From: Paenibacillus sp. 19GGS1-52
Lineage (GTDB): Bacteria; Bacillota; Bacilli; Paenibacillales; Paenibacillaceae
NCBI RefSeq assembly: GCF_022369515.1
Contig: NZ_CP059724.1
Coordinates: forward strand, 4,960,001 to 5,024,000
Direction: 5' to 3'
Length of the DNA: 64,000 nt
The notes under the pieces were generated by a model. That model ran no database searches and was not told the origin of the DNA. It was given only the letters and a program-made list of their open reading frames with translations. Positions 25,815 through 33,873 of this stretch are shown one piece after another; position 1 is the stretch's first letter; the number at the start of each line of letters is the position of its first letter. Made by a program: the position numbers and the translations under genes.

Positions 25815-26357
25815 TTAGTTTATAAGCTTCTCGAATAACTGTACCACTTGCTTTGCTACATCTTCAATATCACTATCTATTTCCTGCAGTACATAAGCCT
25901 CCAATACACCCATGGTTGCTGTTGCCAAAAACTTTAAGAAAATCGTCTTATCAATTAGGGGGTGCGAGCCCTCATGAATTTTGTTGTCAATCTCGCCTGT
26001 AGTAAATAACAGCAGTTTACTGCGAAATGCTGAAGCATGTTTGCTTTTAAATAAAGCAGCGAAAAACGGTTTATGCTGCTCAACATACGAGAACCATAAT
26101 ATCGAGCCCTCTAAAATCCCCAAATCTTTTTTTTGATCACTTATCTTTTTCATTTGCGCGATATGGTCATCTACAATCTTATCTAACAGATCGTATTTAT
26201 CAACATAATGAAGGTAAAATGTCTTTCGGCCCAAATTGGCTTGTTCTGTAATATTTCTGACCGTAATCTCGTCAAACCCTTCCTTGACTAACATTTGCAA
26301 AAAGGTCGTTTGAATGGCCTGCCTGGACTTCACAATTCTTCGATCAACTTTCTCCAC
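25815..26357 (-). CDS. TetR-family transcriptional regulator
   Basis: This 180-residue regulator has an N-terminal TetR helix-turn-helix (ITVRNITEQANLGRKTFYLHYVDKYDLL, about 30-57) and a helical C-terminal ligand domain of the TetR_C_7 type (WFSYVEQHKPFFAALF). It is divergent from an alpha/beta hydrolase 165 bases away, the usual arrangement of a repressor and its target. The spacer contains GTGTAATAA twice (about 26404 and 26490), a possible binding element. The ligand is unknown. Confidence 0.88.
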   Translation of the reverse strand: MEKVDRRIVKSRQAIQTTFLQMLVKEGFDEITVRNITEQANLGRKTFYLHYVDKYDLLDKIVDDHIAQMKKISDQKKDLGILEGSILWFSYVEQHKPFFAALFKSKHASAFRSKLLLFTTGEIDNKIHEGSHPLIDKTIFLKFLATATMGVLEAYVLQEIDSDIEDVAKQVVQLFEKLIN

Positions 26358-26522
26358 ACCGGAATCCTCCTCTCGTTGCTACACACATATAACGGAATGT
26401 GTAATAACACTCATATCACATCATGTGGTTATTGAATAAACGGATCATTCAGAATAACATAAGTATACACAAAGCGATTAAAACTCACTAGTGTAATAAA
26501 ATAACAAAGGTGGTATACAATT

Positions 26523-27440
26523 ATGACAGTGATTCAAAAAAAGGTATCGTTCCCCGCGAATAGACTGCAAGTAGCGGCGATCTTAAATATGCCAGAGCAA
26601 GCTGAAGAGAAGAAGCAATTCCCAGCTATTGTCTGTGTTCATCCGGGCAGCAGCTGTAAAGATCAAACGGCAGGCATTTATGCAAAAAAACTTGCTGAGC
26701 TAGGGTATGTTACCATTGTATTCGATGCATCTTATCAAGGAGAGAGCGAAGGTGAACCTCGTCACGCCGAATACCCCGCTGCACGGGTTGAAGATGTTCG
26801 CTCTGCGGTGGATTACCTGACTACGCTAGATTGCGTAGACGCACATCGTATTGGCACATTAGGGGTTTGCGCAGGAGGCGGATATGCTGTAAATGCTGCA
26901 ATGACAGAGCGGCGCATCCAAGCCGTTGGTGCGGTTTCTGTGGCGAATATAGGACGTGGATATCGTGAATACGATCCGATCCAAATGTTAGAACAAGTTG
27001 CCCAGCAACGCACTGCCGAAGCACGTGGAGCCGCACCACTTATTACAGAGTGGGTGCCTGGCAGTCACACCGAAAGAGAAGCAGCAGGCATGACTGAGCT
27101 TGACCTTGTAGAAGCTGTTGATTACTACAGAACACCAAGAGGCCAGCACCCTAACTCTCCGAACAAATTGAAATTCACAAGCGTAGACTCCATCATCGCC
27201 TTTGATGCCTTTCATTTGGCAGACATTTTACTGACTCAGCCTTTACAGATTATTGTGGGTGGCGTACAAGGAGCATTTGGTTCATACCGTGACGGCCACG
27301 ATCTATATAGCCGAGCAGCCTCTAAGAAAAAAGATTTATTTATTGTTGATGGAGCAAGCCACTATGATTTGTATGATAAGCCAGAGCCCGTAAGTAAAGC
27401 TGTTGAAAAACTAAAAGCTTTCTTCAAAGAAAACCTTTAG
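26523..27440 (+). CDS. Alpha/beta hydrolase (dienelactone hydrolase-like, YcjY type)
   Basis: This 305-residue cytosolic hydrolase has the oxyanion region VCVHPGSSCKDQ near residue 40. The nucleophile elbow is G-V-C116-A-G, with Cys in place of Ser as in dienelactone hydrolases, and the catalytic His lies in DGASHYDLYD near residue 283. Related proteins are found as stress-induced esterases or carbohydrate-linked hydrolases. AAAGGTGG precedes the ATG. It is divergent from a TetR regulator that probably controls it. The substrate is not known. Confidence 0.85.
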   Translation: MTVIQKKVSFPANRLQVAAILNMPEQAEEKKQFPAIVCVHPGSSCKDQTAGIYAKKLAELGYVTIVFDASYQGESEGEPRHAEYPAARVEDVRSAVDYLTTLDCVDAHRIGTLGVCAGGGYAVNAAMTERRIQAVGAVSVANIGRGYREYDPIQMLEQVAQQRTAEARGAAPLITEWVPGSHTEREAAGMTELDLVEAVDYYRTPRGQHPNSPNKLKFTSVDSIIAFDAFHLADILLTQPLQIIVGGVQGAFGSYRDGHDLYSRAASKKKDLFIVDGASHYDLYDKPEPVSKAVEKLKAFFKENL

Positions 27441-27473
27441 TAGCTTCGCTGCCACTGATCCAATTATTGAATA

Positions 27474-27519
27474 GCCTCGGACAAACCAGGGTCTATAAAC
27501 GACCAGGAAAATCCGAGGC
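27474..27519 (+). terminator. Possible terminator after the hydrolase
   Basis: The arms GCCTCGG and CCGAGGC pair perfectly around a 32-base loop that can itself pair in part. The following T-run is short (TTTATG), so termination strength is uncertain. Confidence 0.5.
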
Positions 27520-27662
27520 TTTATGTCGCCTAACATCATCGCGAATATCAAATAGCCCCACCTAACGGTAGGGGCAGAATTTGAATATACTGTAATCAAA
27601 ATGTCCTAGAAACTGAAAGTAGATATCGCAAAAAGAAGTCAGTTTGACCTCACTCTACGAAA

Positions 27663-28232
27663 TTAGAATACCTTCTTCTTCTCCCGATCCTCAATCAATA
27701 TCTGCACCGACTCCTTAAACCGGATCGCATGAATAATCTCCCGCTCCCGCAGGAACTTGAGGCTGTCCTGCAGATCTACGTCATCCGTCATGTCAATCAG
27801 CCACTGATATGTAGCCCGGGCCTTCTCCTCGGCGGCAATATCCTCATATAAGTCAGCCAGCGGATCACCTTTGGCCGCGATATAGGTAGCGGTAAATGGA
27901 ACCCCAGCGGCGTTGTTATAGAACAGTGCATGATCGCGCGTCGCATAATTCGGACCAAGACCAGCAGCCTCCAGCTGCTCAATAGTAGCGTCCTTGGTCA
28001 ACTTATAGATCATGGTTGCGATCATCTCAAGGTGGGCGAACTCCTCGGTTGAGATATCATTTAACACACCAATCACCTTATCCGGTATACTATACCTCTG
28101 GTTCATATAGCGCAGCGCGGCTGCCAGCTCACCGTCTGCACCTCCATATTGCTCCATCAAATAACGTGCCATCCGGACATCACATTTGCTGACACGCACT
28201 GGATATTGCAGTTTTTTCTCATATATCCACAT
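27663..28232 (-). CDS. cotJC: Spore coat protein CotJC (manganese-catalase-like)
   Basis: This 189-residue protein has the ferritin-like manganese-catalase fold. Metal-ligand positions are visible as E..H in STEEFAHLEMIATMI and later E..H residues (AAEEKARATYQWL, REREIIHAIRF). CotJC is an inner spore-coat component in Bacillales made in the mother cell under SigE. It is the last gene of cotJABC, starting 58 bases after cotJB. A broken second copy lies at 25357. True catalase activity of CotJC is debated, so the name rests on family and operon. Confidence 0.95.
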   Translation of the reverse strand: MWIYEKKLQYPVRVSKCDVRMARYLMEQYGGADGELAAALRYMNQRYSIPDKVIGVLNDISTEEFAHLEMIATMIYKLTKDATIEQLEAAGLGPNYATRDHALFYNNAAGVPFTATYIAAKGDPLADLYEDIAAEEKARATYQWLIDMTDDVDLQDSLKFLREREIIHAIRFKESVQILIEDREKKKVF

Positions 28233-28290
28233 TCAGGAACTTCCCCTCCTTATAAACTTAAGTGGTCAGCTACTACTATTCCTTCTTTCT

Positions 28291-28557
28291 TTATACCTGC
28301 CAAGGCCATGGGCTCTGGTTCCATTCCCACGGACATTTGGAATACGCCCGGCCAAAGTTCTGCAGCGGTCCGTACAGCTCCTGAAACTGCTTTGCTAGCC
28401 TGGTGCGCTCCTGGGTCAGCTGGTTGAATTGTTGTATGCTTCTTAAATCCTCCGGATGAGTATTCAAGTACAGATTGAGCTCTACCAGGGCAAAATCTAG
28501 AATCTGCAGCTGTTCCAGCATCTCATAATAACGGGGCTCGCAAGGGTTTGCCTCCAT
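28291..28557 (-). CDS. cotJB: Spore coat protein CotJB
   Basis: This 88-residue protein is typical of CotJB: the helical core YYEMLEQLQILDFALVELNLYLNTHPED is followed by the aromatic C-terminus ending YSKCPWEWNQSPWPWQV. It lies between cotJA (three-base gap) and cotJC. The product is assembled into the inner spore coat together with CotJA and CotJC, and the three are thought to depend on one another. Confidence 0.93.
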   Translation of the reverse strand: MEANPCEPRYYEMLEQLQILDFALVELNLYLNTHPEDLRSIQQFNQLTQERTRLAKQFQELYGPLQNFGRAYSKCPWEWNQSPWPWQV

Positions 28558-28560
28558 ATC

Positions 28561-28776
28561 CTAGTTCTCTCCTCTACACTTGGACTCATACGGACTGAAT
28601 AGCGCCGGCCAGAGCGTACCCGCTCTCAACGCTTCAGGTAAACTAAACTGCTGCAGATCGGGCGGCTGAAAAGTGATGAATTGATTTGGGGGTACAACAA
28701 ACGTCTTGAACGGTACAGGCGGGCAGGGATCAAACGGCCCCCTATACGGTGTGTACACACGTTCCTGTGAATTCAA
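28561..28776 (-). CDS. cotJA: Spore coat-associated protein CotJA
   Basis: This 71-residue protein is proline-rich, with the CotJA signature YxPYRGPFDPCPP and a C-terminal SLPEALRAGTLWPALFSPY. It starts with TTG preceded by AGGAGG. It is the first gene of the operon. The leader carries a perfect 11-base inverted repeat ending 18 bases before the start. CotJA is needed for CotJC to assemble on the spore in Bacillus subtilis. Confidence 0.93.
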   Translation of the reverse strand: MNSQERVYTPYRGPFDPCPPVPFKTFVVPPNQFITFQPPDLQQFSLPEALRAGTLWPALFSPYESKCRGEN

Positions 28777-28793
28777 GGTTACATCCTCCTAGT

Positions 28794-28832
28794 GGTTCAG
28801 AATATCTGTTTCAGTAGCTGTTATTCTGAACC
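28794..28832. promoter_or_regulatory. Perfect inverted repeat in the cotJ leader
   Basis: GGTTCAGAATA (28794-28804) and its exact complement (28822-28832) are separated by 17 bases. They lie directly before the cotJA ribosome site. It could be an operator or an RNA hairpin controlling translation; there is no T-tract. Confidence 0.55.
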
Positions 28833-28883
28833 TTATCCTTTATACCTAATTTATGACGGGTGCCCAAGGATTAAGACGGATAA

Positions 28884-28936
28884 CAAAAAAAAACCTTATC
28901 CTGCAAAAGCGACATTCGCTCTTGCAGGGTAAGGTT
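28884..28936 (-). terminator. Strong terminator after the CNNM/HlyC gene
   Basis: A 15-base stem (AACCTTATCCTGCAA against TTGCAGGGTAAGGTT, one G-U pair) is followed on the minus strand by about nine Ts. It lies 27 bases past the stop of the gene at 28963. Confidence 0.92.
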
Positions 28937-28962
28937 GATTCGTGTGTAACCCCTATGCATTC

Positions 28963-30315
28963 TTAATCCTCATCCGTCCCTGAGGAGTTATCTTCTTCCC
29001 GGGCAGGTGGTTCACGATGAATATTAATTCTCGTAATCCGCAGTCTTGTTGATTCCTCTACTTCAAAAATAACATTCCCAACGATAACTCGTTTTCCTTT
29101 GGCAGGGTTACCTTCAAGCTCCTTGAATAGCCATCCACCAATGGAATCTACTTCCTCATCCTCAATAACCACGCCGGTGATATTGTTGACATCCTCAATC
29201 AGCATACGGCCTTCCACGGAAATGTATTCACCATTCCGTTCGACACTTGGCCGCTCATTCTCGAATTCATCATGCAAATCGCCAACAATCTCTTCCATGA
29301 TTTCTTCCACTGTCAACAGGCCGGCTGTACCGCCATATTCATCCACTACAAGTGTAAGTTGGGCTTTGTTCTTCTGCATCAACCGCAGCACATGGCTAAT
29401 CTCCATAGACTCCGGCACATTAAGGATAGGACGAACAAGTGACGCGAGATCATTCTGCTGCTCAGGTGCCGCAAACAGCAAATCGGTAATATGAATAAAA
29501 CCGATAATCCGGTCCTTATCCTCCAGCGCAACCGGATAACGAGAATGCTTCGTTTCGATGATGATATTCATATTCTCTTCCAATGTAAGGTTACTGAATA
29601 ACACATCCATATCCGTACGCGGAAGCATAACTTCCCGGGCCAACAGATCAGAGAATTCAAAGATATTGTCCATGAGCTTCATTTCATCTTTGTCGATGAC
29701 CCCGCTCTTGGCGCTCTGATTCATCAAAATACGGATTTCTTCCTCAGAGTGAGCCGCTTCGGCTTCATTCGCAGGCTCAACACCCACCATTCGCAACAGT
29801 GCGTTCGCCGATGCGTTAAGCACCCAGATAAAAGGCATAAACACATTATAGAAGAACATCAGCGGTGCGGATAACACCAGCGCGGTGCCTTCAGTTTTTT
29901 GAATAGCCAGGGACTTCGGTGCAAGCTCACCCAGCACTATATGTAGAAAAGTAATAATCGAAAATCCGATAATAACAGATACAGTCGCAATCACTGTAGA
30001 GTCGGTGACCCCAAAATTGTACATTAGCGGTTCAACCAGCAGCTCCGAAATGGCTGGCTCGCCTACCCAGCCCAGTCCAAGTGAAGCCAAGGTAATCCCA
30101 AACTGCGTAGCGGATAAATAAGAATCCAATCTTTTATTGACCTTTAATGCGTAACCGGCCATTTTGTTGCCTTCACTGACCAATTGCGTCAACCGAGACT
30201 GCCTGACCTTAACCAACGAAAACTCCGCCGCCACAAAGATACCGTTCAATAACACGAGCACCAGAACCAGCAAAAGATTAAGCAGCAATCTTCCTACTTC
30301 AAATTCCGTATGCAC
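28963..30315 (-). CDS. CNNM/HlyC-CorC family transporter-associated protein
   Basis: This 450-residue membrane protein has an N-terminal DUF21/CNNM domain with about four transmembrane segments (LLLNLLLVLVLVLLNGIFVAAEF at 9-31; FGITLASLGLGWVGEPA). A CBS-domain pair follows at about 215-335 (MLPRTDMDVLF, LRLMQKNKAQLTLVVDEYGGTAGLLT), then a C-terminal CorC_HlyC domain (about 350-430). The family includes magnesium-efflux proteins (MpfA/YhdP of Firmicutes), although many members are misnamed hemolysins. The start is GTG at 30315 with only a weak ribosome site. It is followed by a strong terminator, and yfkAB lies immediately upstream. Confidence 0.9.
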   Translation of the reverse strand: MHTEFEVGRLLLNLLLVLVLVLLNGIFVAAEFSLVKVRQSRLTQLVSEGNKMAGYALKVNKRLDSYLSATQFGITLASLGLGWVGEPAISELLVEPLMYNFGVTDSTVIATVSVIIGFSIITFLHIVLGELAPKSLAIQKTEGTALVLSAPLMFFYNVFMPFIWVLNASANALLRMVGVEPANEAEAAHSEEEIRILMNQSAKSGVIDKDEMKLMDNIFEFSDLLAREVMLPRTDMDVLFSNLTLEENMNIIIETKHSRYPVALEDKDRIIGFIHITDLLFAAPEQQNDLASLVRPILNVPESMEISHVLRLMQKNKAQLTLVVDEYGGTAGLLTVEEIMEEIVGDLHDEFENERPSVERNGEYISVEGRMLIEDVNNITGVVIEDEEVDSIGGWLFKELEGNPAKGKRVIVGNVIFEVEESTRLRITRINIHREPPAREEDNSSGTDED

Positions 30316-30333
30316 TATAATAACGCCCCATTT

Positions 30334-31464
30334 CTACAGAGTGATCGCTTTTCTTGCTTTAAAATCAACATTCGGGTAATACATATCTGCCACTAAAAGA
30401 TTAGGTCCACAACAGCTAGCTGCGTCACAGTGACAATTCACCAACTGATTAAGTGGATGTTTAGTCTGCCACTCTATAAATATGTCATCCAGCTTACGGC
30501 CTGCAATATTTCCAAAAGCGGCAATATCGGCAAAATCCGTCACAAAAACATCCCCTGTAAACAGGTTTACGTTCACTCGATTCCGTCCATCCGGATCATT
30601 GCGAAGCGTAACGTTCTGCTCGGTCCGTAATCTGCGCAGCAGCATCTGATCCTCTTCCAAGGAACTGCAGGCAAAGAAAGGAAGCGTTCCGAACAGCATC
30701 CACATTTCTGGATCACGGTTGTCCAGTAGATCATGAATGGCGGCAGCCATTTCCGGCAGCGAGAGCACCGGCAGTGCAGAAGCAAAGCTAGTAGCATACA
30801 TCGGATGTACCTCATGCCGCTTGGCTCCCATGTTACGAATCAGCTGGTGAATCTCCGGCAGCTTGGTATGCGTACGATAGTTAATCATGGTTTCGGCAGA
30901 AATGAACATTCCATCGCTGCTTAAGCGACGAGAATTCTCGATCATAGTGTCATACACTCGGTAGGCCGCTGGTTTAGAAACGGAATGACCGCTGTTTGCA
31001 AAGCCCACCTCATGAAAATCGTCGCCGTTCACATAATTGAATGAGATATGCATAACGTCCAGATAGGGAAGCAGCAACTCATAGCGAGAATATGGCATCG
31101 TCAAATTGGAATTAATCTGTGACTTCAGGCCACGTTCCTTAGCGTATTTCAACAGGGGTACTATCGTATTCTTTACGGTTTCAGCCCGGAACATCGGCTC
31201 TCCGCCTGTGATACTAATCGTCTGAAGATGCTCCACTTCCTCCAAGCGGTCAAGCATTTGCTTAAGCGGCAGCATCTCTCCTTCTTTAGCAGTCAGAGCA
31301 TCACCTACAGCACAGTGCTCACACCGCATATTACATAAATTTGTAACTGTCATCTCCACACTTGTCAGTACATGTCTCCCCTGCTGGCGGAGAGAAGTAA
31401 TCGGATCCCATGGATCGTAGCTTGGCGACAGCTCCTTTATTGATGATGATCTAATTACATTCAT
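30334..31464 (-). CDS. yfkAB: Radical SAM protein YfkAB (CxCxxxxC motif)
   Basis: This 376-residue radical SAM enzyme has C-x3-C-x2-C in CNMRCEHC (near residues 43-50), SAM-binding GGEP, and the family-defining CHCDAASC motif in its C-terminal region. It corresponds to the fused form of Bacillus YfkA and YfkB. Its reaction is unknown. GAAGGAG precedes the ATG. It lies upstream of the CNNM/HlyC gene and may share its transcript. Confidence 0.88.
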   Translation of the reverse strand: MNVIRSSSIKELSPSYDPWDPITSLRQQGRHVLTSVEMTVTNLCNMRCEHCAVGDALTAKEGEMLPLKQMLDRLEEVEHLQTISITGGEPMFRAETVKNTIVPLLKYAKERGLKSQINSNLTMPYSRYELLLPYLDVMHISFNYVNGDDFHEVGFANSGHSVSKPAAYRVYDTMIENSRRLSSDGMFISAETMINYRTHTKLPEIHQLIRNMGAKRHEVHPMYATSFASALPVLSLPEMAAAIHDLLDNRDPEMWMLFGTLPFFACSSLEEDQMLLRRLRTEQNVTLRNDPDGRNRVNVNLFTGDVFVTDFADIAAFGNIAGRKLDDIFIEWQTKHPLNQLVNCHCDAASCCGPNLLVADMYYPNVDFKARKAITL

Positions 31465-31625
31465 TAGTGATTACTCCTTCAAAGCTTATTCCTTAACTCA
31501 TTCCTTATTATTAACCCAAAATAGTCCCGAACGAACGCTGACTTACCCTATATCATACCACGTTAAGCCAAAAAACTGCATTTCTATGTGTTCAGGACAA
31601 GTCATATTCATATTTCGGCAAAAAA

Positions 31626-31658
31626 ACAGAAAACAGCGGGAATGAAATCAGGTCCCGC
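31626..31658 (-). terminator. Probable terminator after the HD-GYP gene
   Basis: The stem GCGGGA/TCCCGC (31636-31641 and 31653-31658) is followed on the minus strand by TGTTTTCTGTTTTTTTG. It lies about 55 bases past the stop of the gene at 31713. Confidence 0.65.
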
Positions 31659-31712
31659 AAAAATAGCGAATCACCCTGACGTCTCTCCACGCTGCATGCT
31701 CAATAATGATAT

Positions 31713-32816
31713 TCATGTCGGATTCCGAACAGGCTCGCCTTGATCTGCTACATCAATGATGACAATGGAGAGCGCCTTGCCCAGATCTCGTTCGAACGGA
31801 ACAACTTCCTCTCCTTCAACACCTCTAAAAATACGCACCACTGGTCTGTGTGGTGTAGTAGGATCTATCTTGACCACCACACCGCTCTCTCCAGTACTGA
31901 GAGTCACAGTAAGACCTAATGGATAGATCGCTACGCGATCTCGAAATAGTTCAAGTTGCTTTTGCTCATAAAGCGTTCCGGAACCTACATAAAGCGCCTC
32001 GACTGCCTGGTGTGGCAGCATCGCTTTTTTGTAAATACGGTTCGAGGTCATAGCGTCATAAGAGTCCGCCACTCCAAGCCATTTGGCATATTCATGAATT
32101 TGCGGCCCAGTCAGGCCGCGTGGATAGCCGGAGCCGTCAATACGCTCATGATGCTGCAATGCGCAATGTGCAGCGAGCAGCGGGATATTAGGTTCCTCTT
32201 TGAGAATCCGATAGCCGATCTCCGTATGCGCCTGCATGTGACGAAATTCCTCATCGCTGAGCAAGCCCGGCTTCTGTACAATTTTGATCGGAATTTGTGT
32301 TTTACCAATGTCATGCAACAGAGCACCCAAACCTATGACTCTGAGTTCCTCTTTGCTGTAGCCATGAGCTATTGCCAGCACAAGTGTATACAGACATACA
32401 TTTAGTGAATGAACATACAGATAGTTGTCCGTCGTATGCATATCTAGCAGCATAATCATCGGATCTTCCTGTAAAGACATATCATCTAATATATTGTCCA
32501 TAAGCTTGGAGAACTTTTTGTCCAGATGATAAAAACCCTTAGTAATGCCGGAAGCACCAGACATTTGCTGAAACTGGTTTCTGATCACCTTAAGCGCTTG
32601 GTTGCGCGTCTCGTCCTGCAGCATTCCTGAAATAATAACATCTTCCGTGAACGAATCCTCAATGTAGATGTAGCCGATATCGAGCTTAGCCAAACGCTTA
32701 ATCAGCGGATCACTCAGTTCCACACCATCTGCGAGCAGAATCAGGCCCTCATCATTATATATTTTTTTGCCCAGCTTCATTCCCGCCTGAAGCCGATTCA
32801 CGGATACTAATCGCAC
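31713..32816 (-). CDS. HD-GYP domain phosphodiesterase
   Basis: This 367-residue protein has an N-terminal beta-rich domain typical of Bacillales HD-GYP proteins (RLVSVNRLQAGMKLGKKIYNDEGL) and an HD-GYP domain with H168-D169 (LLHDIGK) and HHERIDGSGYP at 222-232, all ligands intact. HD-GYP enzymes hydrolyse cyclic di-GMP or related dinucleotides. It starts with GTG after AGGAG. A second copy at 36244 lacks the HD histidine. The c-di-GMP role is inferred from the family. Confidence 0.92.
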   Translation of the reverse strand: MRLVSVNRLQAGMKLGKKIYNDEGLILLADGVELSDPLIKRLAKLDIGYIYIEDSFTEDVIISGMLQDETRNQALKVIRNQFQQMSGASGITKGFYHLDKKFSKLMDNILDDMSLQEDPMIMLLDMHTTDNYLYVHSLNVCLYTLVLAIAHGYSKEELRVIGLGALLHDIGKTQIPIKIVQKPGLLSDEEFRHMQAHTEIGYRILKEEPNIPLLAAHCALQHHERIDGSGYPRGLTGPQIHEYAKWLGVADSYDAMTSNRIYKKAMLPHQAVEALYVGSGTLYEQKQLELFRDRVAIYPLGLTVTLSTGESGVVVKIDPTTPHRPVVRIFRGVEGEEVVPFERDLGKALSIVIIDVADQGEPVRNPT

Positions 32817-32963
32817 CTTGGCTCACTCCTGCCTTTAACGGTAAATTACTATTCTGTTGTAAAATCCCTGGGTTATACACTTTGTCTATACCGTTACCTC
32901 AAGAGAACAGGCAAGCTCTCCTCAAGAACAATTCTGATTCTGTACCGTGACCACTAAATGGTA

Positions 32964-33791
32964 TTAACGCATAACCAACAACCAGAATAGTGCCGCTAGA
33001 ATAAATCGATAAATTGCGAAATGGGTCAGTCTGATTTTTTGAATCCATTTCATAAATATAATCACCACAATATAGGCTACTACAAAAGAAACCAGAAATC
33101 CAATAATAAAGTAGGTTATTGTCTCACTCGTGAAGTAACGATAGGAATCCAGCAGCTCATAACCCGAAGCAGCACACATAATCGGAATCGCGATGAGAAA
33201 GGAAAAATCCGCTGAAGCCTTATAGCTTACTCCGCTCAGCATACCGCCTGAGATTGTAGAACCCGAACGTGAGAATCCAGGCCATAGCACTGAAATAATC
33301 TGATAAAAGCCGATAGCCAGCGCCTGTCCATAGGATAAATCGTCAAGTTCATGTGCCGTGATACGAATCTTGCGTTTGTTTACCCATTCAGCGATGATCA
33401 TTAAAATCCCGCCGGCAACAAGAGCCCAAAGTACCGTAGTAGCCCCAAAAAGACTTTTAATAAAATCACGAGCGAAGAAGGCTACCAGAAGTGCCGGGGC
33501 GATACCCAGAATCACATGGATCAGATTCAACCGGGAAGTCGGCATTACACCACCTCTGACCTGACGTTTTCGCCCTATACCAAGTAAATTGAGTATACGC
33601 TGGCGGTAGACAAGGGCAATGGCTAGAATCGCACCTAGTTGAATTACAATTTCATAAGTCTTCATTATCGGTGTCTGATCCGAAAAACCTAAGAGCTGAG
33701 CCGTTAAAATCATATGTCCTGTGGAAGAAACCGGAATAAACTCAGTGATACCCTCGACAATCGCCAGAATTATTGCTGTAATAGTGTCCAT
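32964..33791 (-). CDS. uppP: Undecaprenyl-diphosphatase
   Basis: This 275-residue membrane protein has the BacA/UppP motifs: EGITEFIPVSSTGH at 13-26, with the catalytic Glu residues, and PGFSRSGSTISGG in the second half with the active-site Arg and Ser. It removes a phosphate from undecaprenyl pyrophosphate so that the lipid carrier can be reused in peptidoglycan synthesis. It confers bacitracin resistance when overproduced. CAGGAGGA precedes the ATG. It appears to be a single-gene unit. Confidence 0.96.
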   Translation of the reverse strand: MDTITAIILAIVEGITEFIPVSSTGHMILTAQLLGFSDQTPIMKTYEIVIQLGAILAIALVYRQRILNLLGIGRKRQVRGGVMPTSRLNLIHVILGIAPALLVAFFARDFIKSLFGATTVLWALVAGGILMIIAEWVNKRKIRITAHELDDLSYGQALAIGFYQIISVLWPGFSRSGSTISGGMLSGVSYKASADFSFLIAIPIMCAASGYELLDSYRYFTSETITYFIIGFLVSFVVAYIVVIIFMKWIQKIRLTHFAIYRFILAALFWLLVMR

Positions 33792-33873
33792 AAAATCCTC
33801 CTGATCTGTGGGAATTAAAATATTGCAAGCTGATTCTCAAATGTTCACTTACTTAGTAGCAGGGTCACTCTGC

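Noticed and set aside
32111-32405. Frames in and opposite the first HD-GYP gene
   Set aside because: They are shadow frames of a clear HD-GYP coding sequence.
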